A stretch of DNA of 64,000 bases from VAZQ01 sp035693615. GTDB lineage: Bacteria; Pseudomonadota; Alphaproteobacteria; Rhizobiales; Xanthobacteraceae. The notes under the pieces are model-generated. The model was not told the DNA's origin and did no database searches. It saw only the letters and a program-made list of their open reading frames with translations. The translations under genes and the position numbers were made by a program. The number at the start of each line of letters is the position of its first letter. Position 1 is the stretch's first letter. Below are positions 19,806 through 28,715 of this stretch, piece after piece. The DNA lies in the NCBI GenBank assembly GCA_035693615.1, contig DASSGH010000075.1:3891-67890 (forward strand), given 5' to 3'.

Positions 19806-19970
19806 CTAGTGTGGTGGTTCAGAAGTCCGCTCATTCTTGCAGCGAGTCCGAAATGCGGACTTCTGAACCAAAGCCACCCTAGATCAATAAGTTGCTAGTG
19901 TCCTTCGATTCCGAAGTTCGCAAACGAGGCTGCAGCACAATGATGCGAACTTCGGAATCGGGACACTAGC
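19806..19970. repeat. double palindromic repeat with covarying stems
   Basis: Two adjacent hairpins fill the gap between genes. The first pairs 19818-19832 region (GGTTCAGAAGTCCGC) with GCGGACTTCTGAACC (19855-19869); the second pairs GATTCCGAAGTTCGCA (19907-19922 region) with TGCGAACTTCGGAATC (19944-19959). Both are bounded by CTAG. When one is read on the opposite strand the two align, including their loops (GCTGCA...AATGA), and differ in the stems by paired changes. This looks like a dispersed REP- or MITE-like element of this bacterial group. Confidence 0.75.
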
Positions 19971-19980
19971 GATCCCTCGA

Positions 19981-20910
19981 TCAGCGCGGCGACATGATCA
20001 GGCCGCGCGGGGTCACCACGACCCAGCGGCCGTCTTGCTTGCGGATTGCGTCCACACGCCCGAGTCCCGGCACGACGTCACCCGGGTCAACCTCGATGAG
20101 GCCCATGCGGCCTTCCAGCAGCGCGGTGCCGCGATGGACATCGCGTACTACCCATCCTTCGACGGCCCCGGGCTTGCCCCCTTGGGTTGCGAGCCCCGCC
20201 GGCGGCAGGATCGCCCCCGTCACATCCTTGGCAGCGGATGCGGCCTCGCCGCGGGACAGACGCTCGAGCGCCTCGATCGCCTTGTTGAGCTTGGCGACCG
20301 GCTCGGCCTGAGCGCGCTCGACGCGGTCGAGGCGCTCGCCGATCCTGGTGATTTGCGCCGCGACGTTGCGGCTGGCGGAATCCATGCTCAGCTTCAGCGC
20401 GGCGAGGTCGGTCCGCGCCTGCACGACGTTCTCTTTGAGCGCCTGGATGTCCTCCATGCCCGTTCGGCCTGCCGCTGCGGCCGTAGCCGCCGGCCGGGCG
20501 AGCCCGTAGCCGGCCAGCGCGCCGACCATCGCGCCGAGGGCCGCGGCCAGCGCGAGCGCAGCCGCCAATAGCGTAAACCGGGTGGCACGACGCGCCTCCT
20601 CGCCAGCCCCCGGCAGCGCGTCTTCCGCATCCGCGGCAGCTTTGCCGCGGGACGGCTTGGGTTGATCGATGCCCGGAGCGACGTGCAGGCTAGCGGGGCG
20701 GCCGCTCGAATCTGCCTGCGGCGCCGCGGTTTTGGTCGCGCTCTCGAGCGCGCCGGCTCCGTTCTGGGAGGCCGCGCCCTCGCCCGCATCCGCACCGGCC
20801 GATGCCGCGTTGGAAGTTTTCTTTGCGTGCGGTTCGGTTGCCGACGCGCCCGAGGCTTCGGCCTCGCCGGACGGCGCGCGCGTGTCCTCGATGATCTCGT
20901 GCTTACCCAT
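19981..20910 (-). CDS. membrane-anchored coiled-coil protein of unknown function
   Basis: Starting at MGKHEIIEDT (ATG 20910) the protein has 309 residues. Residues 1-110 are a low-complexity Ala/Glu/Ser/Lys region, 112-137 form one membrane helix (TLLAAALALAAALGAMVGAL), 152-215 have heptad-like spacing suggesting a coiled coil (ALKENVVQARTDLAALKLSM), and the last 60 residues form a small compact domain (VEGWVVRDVHRGTALLEG, then GRWVVVTPRGLIM). The layout suggests a cytoplasmic N-terminus and a periplasmic coiled coil with an end domain. No family is recognised. Confidence 0.65.
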   Translation of the reverse strand: MGKHEIIEDTRAPSGEAEASGASATEPHAKKTSNAASAGADAGEGAASQNGAGALESATKTAAPQADSSGRPASLHVAPGIDQPKPSRGKAAADAEDALPGAGEEARRATRFTLLAAALALAAALGAMVGALAGYGLARPAATAAAAGRTGMEDIQALKENVVQARTDLAALKLSMDSASRNVAAQITRIGERLDRVERAQAEPVAKLNKAIEALERLSRGEAASAAKDVTGAILPPAGLATQGGKPGAVEGWVVRDVHRGTALLEGRMGLIEVDPGDVVPGLGRVDAIRKQDGRWVVVTPRGLIMSPR

Positions 20911-21026
20911 GGGACGTCCTCGATGCGGCGGCGAATTGGACCGCATCACGGTTACCAACTGGTTAGCGTGGTTACGCGCGCTCCCCACCGTGCCGTGAGG
21001 GCCGATCGTGCGCCCGAATAACGGCG

Positions 21027-21743
21027 TTACACGCCCAGGTATCGGTGCTGAACCGCCGGCGCGGTCGCAAGCTCGCTGGAACTACCGCTCCATACGACTT
21101 TGCCGCGCTCGATTAGATAATGACGATCGGCGATGCGGATCAGCGCCGCGACGTTCTTGTCGATCACCAGGATCGACTGGCCGGCGTCCTTGAGGCGCGT
21201 GAGGCACTCCCAGATTTCGGCGCGGATGAGCGGTGCGAGCCCCTCGGTCGCTTCGTCCAGGATCAAGAGCCGAGGATTGGTCATCAGCGCGCGACCGATC
21301 GCCAGCATCTGCTGTTCGCCGCCGGAGAGCTGGTTCGCCATATTGGCGATGCGCTCGGCCAGCCGCGGAAACAGCTCACATACTTTGTCCAGCGTCCAAG
21401 GCTCCGCCGCGCGGCTCCGATTCGCCGCCGTCGCGATCAGATTCTCCCGCGCCGTAAGATTAGGGAAAACCTGGCGGCCCTCAGGAACCAGTCCGATGCC
21501 GAGCTTGGCGACCTGGTAGGCGGGGAGACCGCGGATTTCCCGTCCGCCGAAACGGATGGAGCCCGTCATTGCCGCGGTGAGGCCCATGATCGAACGCACG
21601 GTCGTGGTCTTGCCCATCCCGTTGCGGCCCATGAGCGTCACCACCTCGCCCGGCGCGATCGCCAACGACATCCCGAACAGGACCTGGCTTAGCCCGTAGC
21701 AGGTCTCGATGTTCGATACTTCGAGCAGCGAAGAGCTAGCCAC
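21027..21743 (-). CDS. livF: ABC transporter ATPase, LivF type
   Basis: GTG at 21743 overlaps the livG stop by eight bases and gives 238 residues, the LivF size. Walker A GRNGMGKT (39-46), signature LSGGEQQ (139-145) and Walker B ILDEATEG (161-168) are intact; VPEGRQVFPNLTARENL is diagnostic of LivF. It is the last gene of the five-gene importer transcribed from 25.65 kb downward. Genes in catabolic regions with this layout often import aromatic acids or amides rather than leucine. Confidence 0.93.
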   Translation of the reverse strand: MASSSLLEVSNIETCYGLSQVLFGMSLAIAPGEVVTLMGRNGMGKTTTVRSIMGLTAAMTGSIRFGGREIRGLPAYQVAKLGIGLVPEGRQVFPNLTARENLIATAANRSRAAEPWTLDKVCELFPRLAERIANMANQLSGGEQQMLAIGRALMTNPRLLILDEATEGLAPLIRAEIWECLTRLKDAGQSILVIDKNVAALIRIADRHYLIERGKVVWSGSSSELATAPAVQHRYLGV

Positions 21744-22497
21744 GATGCTCCTCCTGCTCGCCGAGATAGGCTTGTCGCACCTCGGCATTGGCCCGGATCG
21801 CCTCCGGCGGGCCGGAGGCGATGATGCGGCCATAGACCAGAACGGTGATCCGGTCGGCCAGCGCGAACACGGCTTCCATATCATGCTCGATCAAGAGGAT
21901 GGTCAGGCCGCCCTTGAGCGCGCGCAACGTCTTGACCATGCGCGCGCTCTCGTCCGGTCCCATGCCCGCCATCGGCTCGTCGAGCAAGAGCATGCGCGGG
22001 GTGGTGGCAAGCGCCATGGCAATCTCGAGCTGGCGGTGCTCGCCGTGACTGAGATTGGAGACGATCACGTCCTCGCGTGCGGCAAGTCCGACGCGCGCCA
22101 GCGCTGCGCGCGCGGGGGTACGCAACTCGACTTCCCGGCGGGCGTTGCGCCAGAAGCGAAACGAGTGACCGGCATGGGCTTGCACGGCGAGCGCCACGTT
22201 GTCGAGCGCAGTGAAATCGAGGAACAAGGAGGTGATCTGAAACGAGCGGGCGAGGCCAAGCTGGCTGCGGCGATCGACGGACAGCGCGGTGACGTCGTGG
22301 CCTTCGAAACGGATGCGTCCGCCGTCAGGGGCGATCTCGCCCGCCAGTTGGCCGATCAGGGTGGTTTTGCCCGCGCCGTTTGGGCCGATGATGGCGTGCA
22401 GCTCCCCTTTCGGCACGCAAAGCGAAATGGCATCCGAGGCGATGACGCCGCCGAAGCGCTTGGTCAGCGCCTCAATCTCCAGCGACGGATCAGCCAC
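21736..22497 (-). CDS. livG: ABC transporter ATPase, LivG type
   Basis: From GTG 22497 the protein is 253 residues, with Walker A GPNGAGKT (38-45), the LivG-specific LGLARSFQ, signature LSHGEHRQLEIAMAL and Walker B MLLLDEPMAGM. The longer frame upstream belongs to the livM gene in another phase. The start overlaps the livM stop in the same eight-base way as livF overlaps livG, pointing to translational coupling. The protein drives import together with LivF. Confidence 0.93.
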   Translation of the reverse strand: MADPSLEIEALTKRFGGVIASDAISLCVPKGELHAIIGPNGAGKTTLIGQLAGEIAPDGGRIRFEGHDVTALSVDRRSQLGLARSFQITSLFLDFTALDNVALAVQAHAGHSFRFWRNARREVELRTPARAALARVGLAAREDVIVSNLSHGEHRQLEIAMALATTPRMLLLDEPMAGMGPDESARMVKTLRALKGGLTILLIEHDMEAVFALADRITVLVYGRIIASGPPEAIRANAEVRQAYLGEQEEHRG

Positions 22498-23485
22498 GGC
22501 GCATCCCCGCCAGCAGCCCGTCGATGCCGCCGCGCGCAAACAGGACGACCAGCAGGAACAGTGGTCCGAGCACGATCTGCCAGTATTCCGCCATGCGCAC
22601 CGCGGCATCGCCAAACACGGGCGACGCCGAGACACGGATCAGCACCGGAAGCGCCTCCTCCAGCGACAGCAGCGCGACCGCACCGATCAGCGGGCCGAAT
22701 GACGATGCCATGCCGCCGAGGACGACCATGACGATGAGATCGCCCGAGCGCGTCCAGTGCATGGTTGCCGGACTGATGAATCCGGTGTGATTGGCCAGCA
22801 GCGCGCCGGCGAGCCCGCAGATCGCGCCGGCGATGACGAACGCGGTGAGGCGGTAGCGAAACGTCGCAAAACCGATCGCCCGCATGCGCCGATCGTTCGA
22901 GCGGGCGCCTTGGATGACCAGGCCGAAGCGCGAATTCACCAGCCGGGCGACAAGATAGATGGTGAGGACCAGCAGCACCAAGCAGAGATAGTAGAACTGG
23001 GTGCGGTCGGAGAGGTTGAGGAGGCCGGCGAATTGGCTGCGCCGCCGGATGGTCAGCCCGTCGTCGGCGCCGTACCGGTCGAGCCCGACGCCGAAGTAAT
23101 AGACAAGCTGGGCGAAGGCGAGCGTGATCATGATGAAATAGACGCCGCGGGTGCGCAGGGAGAGCGCCCCGACGAGCAGCGCGAACAGCGCGCTGACCAG
23201 GATTGCGACCGGCCATTGCACAAAACCGGAGCTCGTGCCTTCCTGGGCCAGGATACCGACCGCATAGCCGCCGATGCCGAGATAGACGGCATGCCCGAAA
23301 CTCACCATGCCGCCGTAGCCGAGGATCAAGTTGAGGCTCGTCGCCGCTATGCCGAGAATGATGACGCGCGTGAACAGAGTGACGAGGAACGTGTTTGCCG
23401 TCACCGCCGCATAGACCGGCATGGCGGCGAGAAGGAGCATCAGAACGGCGATCACCACATTGCGGGGCGTGAGCGCTGCGGTCAT
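22490..23485 (-). CDS. livM: branched-chain amino acid type permease, LivM
   Basis: The 331-residue protein has about nine or ten hydrophobic helices and the conserved LivM loop NLILGYGGMVSFGHAVYLGIGGYAVG, here given by its ends near residues 52-77, plus GARSNDRRMRAIGF, the cytoplasmic coupling helix that contacts the ATPase. It overlaps the livH stop by four bases (ATGA). It forms the inner-membrane channel with LivH. Confidence 0.92.
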   Translation of the reverse strand: MTAALTPRNVVIAVLMLLLAAMPVYAAVTANTFLVTLFTRVIILGIAATSLNLILGYGGMVSFGHAVYLGIGGYAVGILAQEGTSSGFVQWPVAILVSALFALLVGALSLRTRGVYFIMITLAFAQLVYYFGVGLDRYGADDGLTIRRRSQFAGLLNLSDRTQFYYLCLVLLVLTIYLVARLVNSRFGLVIQGARSNDRRMRAIGFATFRYRLTAFVIAGAICGLAGALLANHTGFISPATMHWTRSGDLIVMVVLGGMASSFGPLIGAVALLSLEEALPVLIRVSASPVFGDAAVRMAEYWQIVLGPLFLLVVLFARGGIDGLLAGMRRG

Positions 23486-24399
23486 TTGCTCGATACCGGA
23501 AACAGACCCTCCGGCCGCAACACCAACACGATCGCCATCAGCAGGTAAATCATCATCGACGACATCGCCGGCGCGACCGTGGACGCCCCGCGCGAGCTCA
23601 AGACTAGCCGAAGCAGATCCGGCAGGAACGCCCGTCCGATCGTGTCGATGAGGCCAACCAGAATGGCGGCGATGAAGGCGCCGCGAATCGAACCGATGCC
23701 GCCGATGATGATCACCACGAAGGCGAGGATCAAAATGTTCTCGCCCATGCCGATCTGCACGGTGAGGATCGGCGCCTGCATCAGTCCGGCGAGCCCGGCA
23801 AGCGCCGCGCCGAGGCCAAACACCAACGTATAGAGCAGGCTGATGTTGACGCCGAGCGCGCCGGTCATCTCACGGTTGGAAGCGCCGGCGCGAACGAGCA
23901 TGCCGAGGCGGGTGCGCATCACTAGGACGTAGAGGAATAGCGCGACGAGTAGCGCCGTCAGGATGATCGCGATGCGGTAGGTCGGGTAAAAAAGCCCCGG
24001 CAGAATCTCGACCGGGGAGATGAGCCACATCGGCAGCGACAGGCTCATTCCGGCCGGGCCCCAAACGAGCCGCACCAGCTCGTTGAAGAACAGAATCAAG
24101 CCGAAGGTTCCGAGCACATGATCGAGATGGTCGCGCCCGTAGAGCCGGCGCAGCGCCACCACTTCGAGCGCCATCCCGACCACAAGCGTGGCGGCGAGCG
24201 CCAGCAGCGCTCCGAGGACGAAACTGTCGGTCCAAGCCGCGAAAGTCGCGGCGAAATACGCCCCCAGCATGTACAGCGAGCCGTGGGCGAGATTCACCAG
24301 ATCCATGATGCCGAAGACGAGCGTGAGCCCGGCGGCGAGCAGAAACAGCAGCAGCCCGAACTGCAGACCGTTCAGACACTGTTCGATAAACAACAGCAT
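23482..24399 (-). CDS. livH: branched-chain amino acid type permease, LivH
   Basis: The 305-residue membrane protein begins MLLFIEQCLNGLQFGLLLFL and contains LTLVFGIMDLVNLAHGSLYM, the LivH signature, and the EAA-like loop GASNREMTGALGVN facing the ATPase. It pairs with LivM. It is separated from the upstream binding-protein gene by 80 bases containing a small hairpin, which would fit the usual excess production of the binding protein. Confidence 0.93.
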   Translation of the reverse strand: MLLFIEQCLNGLQFGLLLFLLAAGLTLVFGIMDLVNLAHGSLYMLGAYFAATFAAWTDSFVLGALLALAATLVVGMALEVVALRRLYGRDHLDHVLGTFGLILFFNELVRLVWGPAGMSLSLPMWLISPVEILPGLFYPTYRIAIILTALLVALFLYVLVMRTRLGMLVRAGASNREMTGALGVNISLLYTLVFGLGAALAGLAGLMQAPILTVQIGMGENILILAFVVIIIGGIGSIRGAFIAAILVGLIDTIGRAFLPDLLRLVLSSRGASTVAPAMSSMMIYLLMAIVLVLRPEGLFPVSSK

Positions 24400-24417
24400 C
24401 GGATTGTGACGGACGAT

Positions 24418-24434
24418 GGCCGGACCTGTCGGCC
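24418..24434 (-). terminator. small hairpin between binding-protein gene and livH
   Basis: On the transcribed strand GGCCG and CGGCC pair around a seven-base loop in the only long gap of the importer operon. Such hairpins often protect the upstream binding-protein mRNA. The stem is only five pairs, so this is tentative. Confidence 0.3.
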
Positions 24435-24479
24435 CGTCATTCTAGCGCCGTCTGTCCTCCGTCCGCCCCGCTCGCCCCG

Positions 24480-25652
24480 TCACCACTTCATCGGACACTG
24501 GTCGTGAAACTGATCCTGACTGTCCTTGACGATCGTGGTGACGGTCTTGAGGGTGAAGTTGCCTTCCGCGTCCTTCACCACATCCTGCAGGTAGAAGTTC
24601 TGAATCGGAAACTGGTTGTTGCCGTACTTGTAGGGACCGCGCACCGATGCGTAGTTGGCCTTGCGCATCTCGGCGCGCATCGCGTCTTTCTTGCTCAGGT
24701 CGCCGTTGACCACGATGACCGCGCTGTTGACGAAATTCGCGGCGTCATAGGACTGCGCGCCGTAGAACGAGGGATAGTTCTTGTGCTTGGCGCGGAAGTC
24801 CGCCACGAACTTCTTGTTGGCATCGTTGGGCAGATCATTGACCCATTCCTGCGCGCCCGGCACGCCGAGTGCGAGATCCTTCTGCAGCGGAAGCGTAATC
24901 GCGTCGATGGTGAACGCCGTATAGAGCGGGATCTGACCCTTGAGCCCGGACTGGGCATATTGCGTGAGGAACTGCACGCCGGCGGCTCCGGGATAGAACA
25001 CGAACACGGCCTCGGGCCTGGCGGCGCGCACTTTCGACAGCTCGGTGGAAAAGTCGAGCTGGTCCGGCCATTTGGTCAATTCCTCGCCAATGACCTGGCC
25101 CTTGAAGGTCGTGCGCACGCCGGTGAGCATGTCCTTGCCGGCGGCGTAATTCGGCCCGATCAGGAAGGCGGTCTTCACCCCTTTCTGCGTCATGTAGGTG
25201 CCCATCGCCTGCGGCGTCTGGTCGTTCTGCCAGGAAGTCGAGAAGAAGAAGGGCGAGCACTGCTCGCCGGCGATCTGCGAGGGGCCGGCGTTGGCGCTGA
25301 TCAGGAAGGTCTGCGAATCCACCACCGGTTTGAGCGAAGCGAGCAGCACGTTCGACCAGATGTAACCGATGACGAAATCGACCTTGTCGGACTCGACCAG
25401 CTTCTGCGACTTCTGCACGCCGACTTCGGGCTTCTGCTGATCGTCCTCGTAGATCACCTCGACCGGCTTGCCGGCCATCTTGCGGCCGAGATGATCGAGT
25501 GCGAGCTCGAAGGAGTTGCGCATGTCGTTGCCGATCACCGCGGTCGGGCCGCTGAACGTGCTGACGAACCCGATCTTCACGGATTGCTGGGCCCCGGCCG
25601 GCGCCGCGCCGAGTGCGACGAGAGCAACCGTTCCCATCAGAAGCCTTTTCAT
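24480..25652 (-). CDS. periplasmic substrate-binding protein of the importer (LivK-like)
   Basis: The 390-residue protein has a clear signal peptide, MKRLLMGTVALVALGAAP, with likely cleavage after AGA at residue 21. The mature part begins QQSVKIGFVSTFSGPTAVIG and has the type I periplasmic-binding fold (NSFELALDHLG, VDFVIGYIWSN, FLISANAGPSQIAG). Members of this subgroup bind aromatic acids, amides or branched amino acids. It is the first gene of the liv-type operon and faces the cupin gene divergently, suggesting shared regulation across the 225-base gap. Confidence 0.9.
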   Translation of the reverse strand: MKRLLMGTVALVALGAAPAGAQQSVKIGFVSTFSGPTAVIGNDMRNSFELALDHLGRKMAGKPVEVIYEDDQQKPEVGVQKSQKLVESDKVDFVIGYIWSNVLLASLKPVVDSQTFLISANAGPSQIAGEQCSPFFFSTSWQNDQTPQAMGTYMTQKGVKTAFLIGPNYAAGKDMLTGVRTTFKGQVIGEELTKWPDQLDFSTELSKVRAARPEAVFVFYPGAAGVQFLTQYAQSGLKGQIPLYTAFTIDAITLPLQKDLALGVPGAQEWVNDLPNDANKKFVADFRAKHKNYPSFYGAQSYDAANFVNSAVIVVNGDLSKKDAMRAEMRKANYASVRGPYKYGNNQFPIQNFYLQDVVKDAEGNFTLKTVTTIVKDSQDQFHDQCPMKW

Positions 25653-25877
25653 GTGCGCTGTCCTCCCAAGCGAACTCCAAAGCCGATCTTAGTGGATCGG
25701 TTCCGGGGTCAAAAGCCCTCTCGGCCGTGGCCTTTCGTCCCGCAGCGAGCGTCGCGTAGCCAAGCTTTGTGAACGACGGCGCGCCCGCATGCACGCTTCT
25801 GCGGGCGCGCGCCTTGCCTTGCCCCGGGGCCGGCAGTAAAGCATTCATCCGGCTGCGCTTCTACAACAGGCGTCGCG

Positions 25878-27098
25878 ATGCATGAACTGACCGGCAGGAC
25901 GCATTGGCATGAGCCGAGCGGCAACGAGCGAGCCGGCTTCGGCGAGTTCGGCCGACCCAAGACGCCCTACGACCTGTTCATGGAATCGGAGGGCATTCCG
26001 ATCTATCGCGACATCGGCGTGCGCAAGGTGCAAAATTTGCCACTTGCGCCATGGAAGCGGTTGGGCGGCAAAGGCACGTACATCCAGCTGCACGGCACCG
26101 AAGGCAAATGGGGCTGCTACGTCGTCGAGGTACCAGGGGCCGGCGCACTGCACGCGGAAAGACACCTGTACGAGGAAGTCTACCTCGTGGTCGAGGGGCG
26201 CGGCACCACCGAAGTCTGGCTCGACGGCGACAGCAAGCGTCACGTCTTCGAGTGGCAGAAGGGCTCGCTGTTCTCCATCCCGGTGAACGCCTGGCATCGC
26301 ATCGTCAACGCGAGCTCCGCACCGGCGCTGCTCCTCGGCGGTACCACGGCACCCAACCTCGTGAACCTGATCAACAACGTAGAGATGATATTCAACTGCC
26401 CTTATGAGTTCCGCGACCGCTTCAGCGGCGCCGACGACTTCTACAGATACAAGGACGACATCGAGCCAGATCCGGTGCGCGGGCTCGCCATGCGGCGCAC
26501 GAATTTCATTCCCGACGTGGTCAATTGCGACTTGCCGCTCGACAACCGCCGCTCACCGGGCTGGCGTCGCGTCGAGCCGTTCATGACCGGCAACACGTTT
26601 TATCTGTGGATTGGGCAGCACGAGAACGGCCGCTATTCCAAGGCGCACGCGCACACGTCGGCCGCCGTGCTGATCTGCCTCAAGGGCAAGGGCTACACCT
26701 ATACCTGGCCAGAGCGCTACGGCGTCACGCCTTGGAACGACGGCCATGGCGACAAGGTCAAGCGCGTCGACTACGAACCGGTGGGGATGGTGTCGGCGGC
26801 CCCCGGCGGAGCGCGCTGGTATCACCAGCACTTCGGCGCATCGAAAGAGCCGCTGCGTCTGACCGCGTGGTTCGGGCCGCACAATCCGGGCCGCGAGCCC
26901 GGCCCTCCCGGCGAGAAGCACATCGATTACACCGGGATGGATATTCCCGAGGGCGGCACGGCCATCCCCTACTGGATGGAAGATCCCTTCATCAGCGCGG
27001 AGTACGAAGCGACGCTCAAGGCGGAAGGAGTAGCGAGCCGAATGGAGCCCGGCTTTTACAAGAAGGGCGCCGCCGTGCCCAAATTCGCGGGCGCATGA
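25878..27098 (+). CDS. bicupin domain protein
   Basis: The 406-residue protein has two cupin barrels. The first shows GALHAERHLYEE (His92, His96, Glu100) and later NAWHRI (His140); the second has GRYSKAHAHTSAAV (His257, His259). This is the layout of metal-binding bicupins related to gentisate dioxygenase and oxalate decarboxylase, but key spacing differs and no substrate can be assigned. ATG at 25878 lies 225 bases from the divergent importer. Its TGA overlaps the start of the EutA-like gene (ATGA). Confidence 0.75.
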   Translation: MHELTGRTHWHEPSGNERAGFGEFGRPKTPYDLFMESEGIPIYRDIGVRKVQNLPLAPWKRLGGKGTYIQLHGTEGKWGCYVVEVPGAGALHAERHLYEEVYLVVEGRGTTEVWLDGDSKRHVFEWQKGSLFSIPVNAWHRIVNASSAPALLLGGTTAPNLVNLINNVEMIFNCPYEFRDRFSGADDFYRYKDDIEPDPVRGLAMRRTNFIPDVVNCDLPLDNRRSPGWRRVEPFMTGNTFYLWIGQHENGRYSKAHAHTSAAVLICLKGKGYTYTWPERYGVTPWNDGHGDKVKRVDYEPVGMVSAAPGGARWYHQHFGASKEPLRLTAWFGPHNPGREPGPPGEKHIDYTGMDIPEGGTAIPYWMEDPFISAEYEATLKAEGVASRMEPGFYKKGAAVPKFAGA

Positions 27099-28705
27099 GG
27101 CCGGTCGCGCATGCCGCCACAGGGCACATGCGCGATGGGCGGACAGTTGCCATGACGGCGGACGAAGGCGAAGGCGGCCGCGTTTTCTTCACCAGCACCG
27201 GACGCTCGCTTGTCGACGAAGACGAAATCGTCGTGCTCAGCGTGGGCGTCGATATCGGCTCTTCCACCTCGCATCTGGTATTCTCGCGCATCGTCTTGGA
27301 GCGGCTCGACAGCCGCTACGTGGTCACGACGCGGGAGACGTTCTACCAATCCGATATCCTGCTCACGCCCTATTGCGCCGAGGATGACATCGACGCCGCG
27401 GCGCTCGGCGCCTTCATCGAGCGGCAATATCGCGACGCCAACATCGACGCGGACGAGATCGACACCGGCGCGCTGATCCTCACGGGCGTCGCGGTGCGCC
27501 GGCGCAATGCCCGCAAGATCGGCGAACTGTTTGCGCGTCAGGCCGGCAAGATGGTCGCCGTCTCCGCCGGCGACAGCCTGGAAGCGGTGATGGCCGCCCA
27601 CGGCTCCGGCGCCGTGGCGCGCTCGATCCGCGAAGGCGCGCGGGTCATGAACGTCGACATCGGCGGCGGCACATCGAAAATCGCCATCTGCGTGGACGGC
27701 CGAGTGAGCGATCTCACCGCGCTCGACGTCGGCGCGCGCCTCATCTGCCTCGACCCGGCGGGGCGCATTGCGCGCATCGAAGAAGCTGGAGCCCGCTTCG
27801 GCGCCGAACTCGGCATCAATCTCGAGGTCGGCGCCGAGCTGGCGCCGCAGACCGCGCGCGCTCTGGCTGCCCGGATGGCGGATTGCCTATTCGAGGCGAT
27901 AGACGGCGGATCGCCCGCGGCTGGTGGGCGCGCGCTGTTGCGGCTCGACCCGCTGTCGCGGCGGCCGGCGGTGGACCAGTTGACGTTTTCCGGCGGCGTC
28001 GCCGAATACATTTATGGGCGGGAGGCGCGCCCGTACGGCGATCTCGGCAGCCTGTTCGCGCAGGAGATTCGCGCCCGAGCGGAACGCTGGAGCGCAAAGG
28101 TCGAGCAGGCAAGCGAAGGCATCCGTGCCACTGTGATCGGCGCCTCGCAATACACCACGCAGGTGAGCGGCAGCACCATTTACGTCTCTCCGCTTGAGAT
28201 CTTGCCGCTGCGCAACGTACCGGTGATCGCGCCCGCCTTCGCCCTCGATAGCGAAGACATCGACCGCTACGGGGTGGCGGCGGAGATCAAGGCGCTCATC
28301 AAGCGCCTCGACCTCGCTGACGCCGGTACGCCGATTGCGGTGTTCGTCCCGTGGCGCGGCTCGGCGACCTTCCGGCGGCTCGACGCGTTCTGTCAGGGCC
28401 TGACCGAGGGACTCGCGGCGATCCTCGCCGATGGCCAGCCGCTGGTGCTGGCCGGCGACGGTGACGTCGGCGGCCTCATCGGCATTCACTTGCGCGAGGA
28501 GATGGACATCGAGAATGCGATCGTCTCCGTCGATGGTCTCGAGCTCAAAGAGTTCGACTACATCGACATCGGCAGCATGCTGCCGCAGTCCGGCGCCGTC
28601 CCCGTGGTGATCAAGTCGTTGATCTTTCCCGCCGGCCCCGCAACCCGCGCAGAATGGCTGTCAGACGCCCAAGGCCCTCTTCCAAAAACGATTTCCATCG
28701 CCTGA
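27095..28705 (+). CDS. EutA-like ATPase (ethanolamine ammonia-lyase reactivase family)
   Basis: From the ATG coupled to the cupin stop the protein is 536 residues; ATGs at 27128 and 27152 are alternatives. It has an actin/Hsp70-type ATPase core: phosphate loop 1 GVDIGSSTSH (51-60), phosphate loop 2 VDIGGGTSK (187-195), and a late LAGDGDVGGLIG adenosine motif. Throughout it follows the EutA pattern. EutA exchanges damaged cobalamin in ethanolamine ammonia-lyase, yet neither EutB nor EutC is in this window, so it may serve a distant enzyme or another role. Confidence 0.75.
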   Translation: MRPVAHAATGHMRDGRTVAMTADEGEGGRVFFTSTGRSLVDEDEIVVLSVGVDIGSSTSHLVFSRIVLERLDSRYVVTTRETFYQSDILLTPYCAEDDIDAAALGAFIERQYRDANIDADEIDTGALILTGVAVRRRNARKIGELFARQAGKMVAVSAGDSLEAVMAAHGSGAVARSIREGARVMNVDIGGGTSKIAICVDGRVSDLTALDVGARLICLDPAGRIARIEEAGARFGAELGINLEVGAELAPQTARALAARMADCLFEAIDGGSPAAGGRALLRLDPLSRRPAVDQLTFSGGVAEYIYGREARPYGDLGSLFAQEIRARAERWSAKVEQASEGIRATVIGASQYTTQVSGSTIYVSPLEILPLRNVPVIAPAFALDSEDIDRYGVAAEIKALIKRLDLADAGTPIAVFVPWRGSATFRRLDAFCQGLTEGLAAILADGQPLVLAGDGDVGGLIGIHLREEMDIENAIVSVDGLELKEFDYIDIGSMLPQSGAVPVVIKSLIFPAGPATRAEWLSDAQGPLPKTISIA

Positions 28706-28715
28706 CGGCGGGCGA

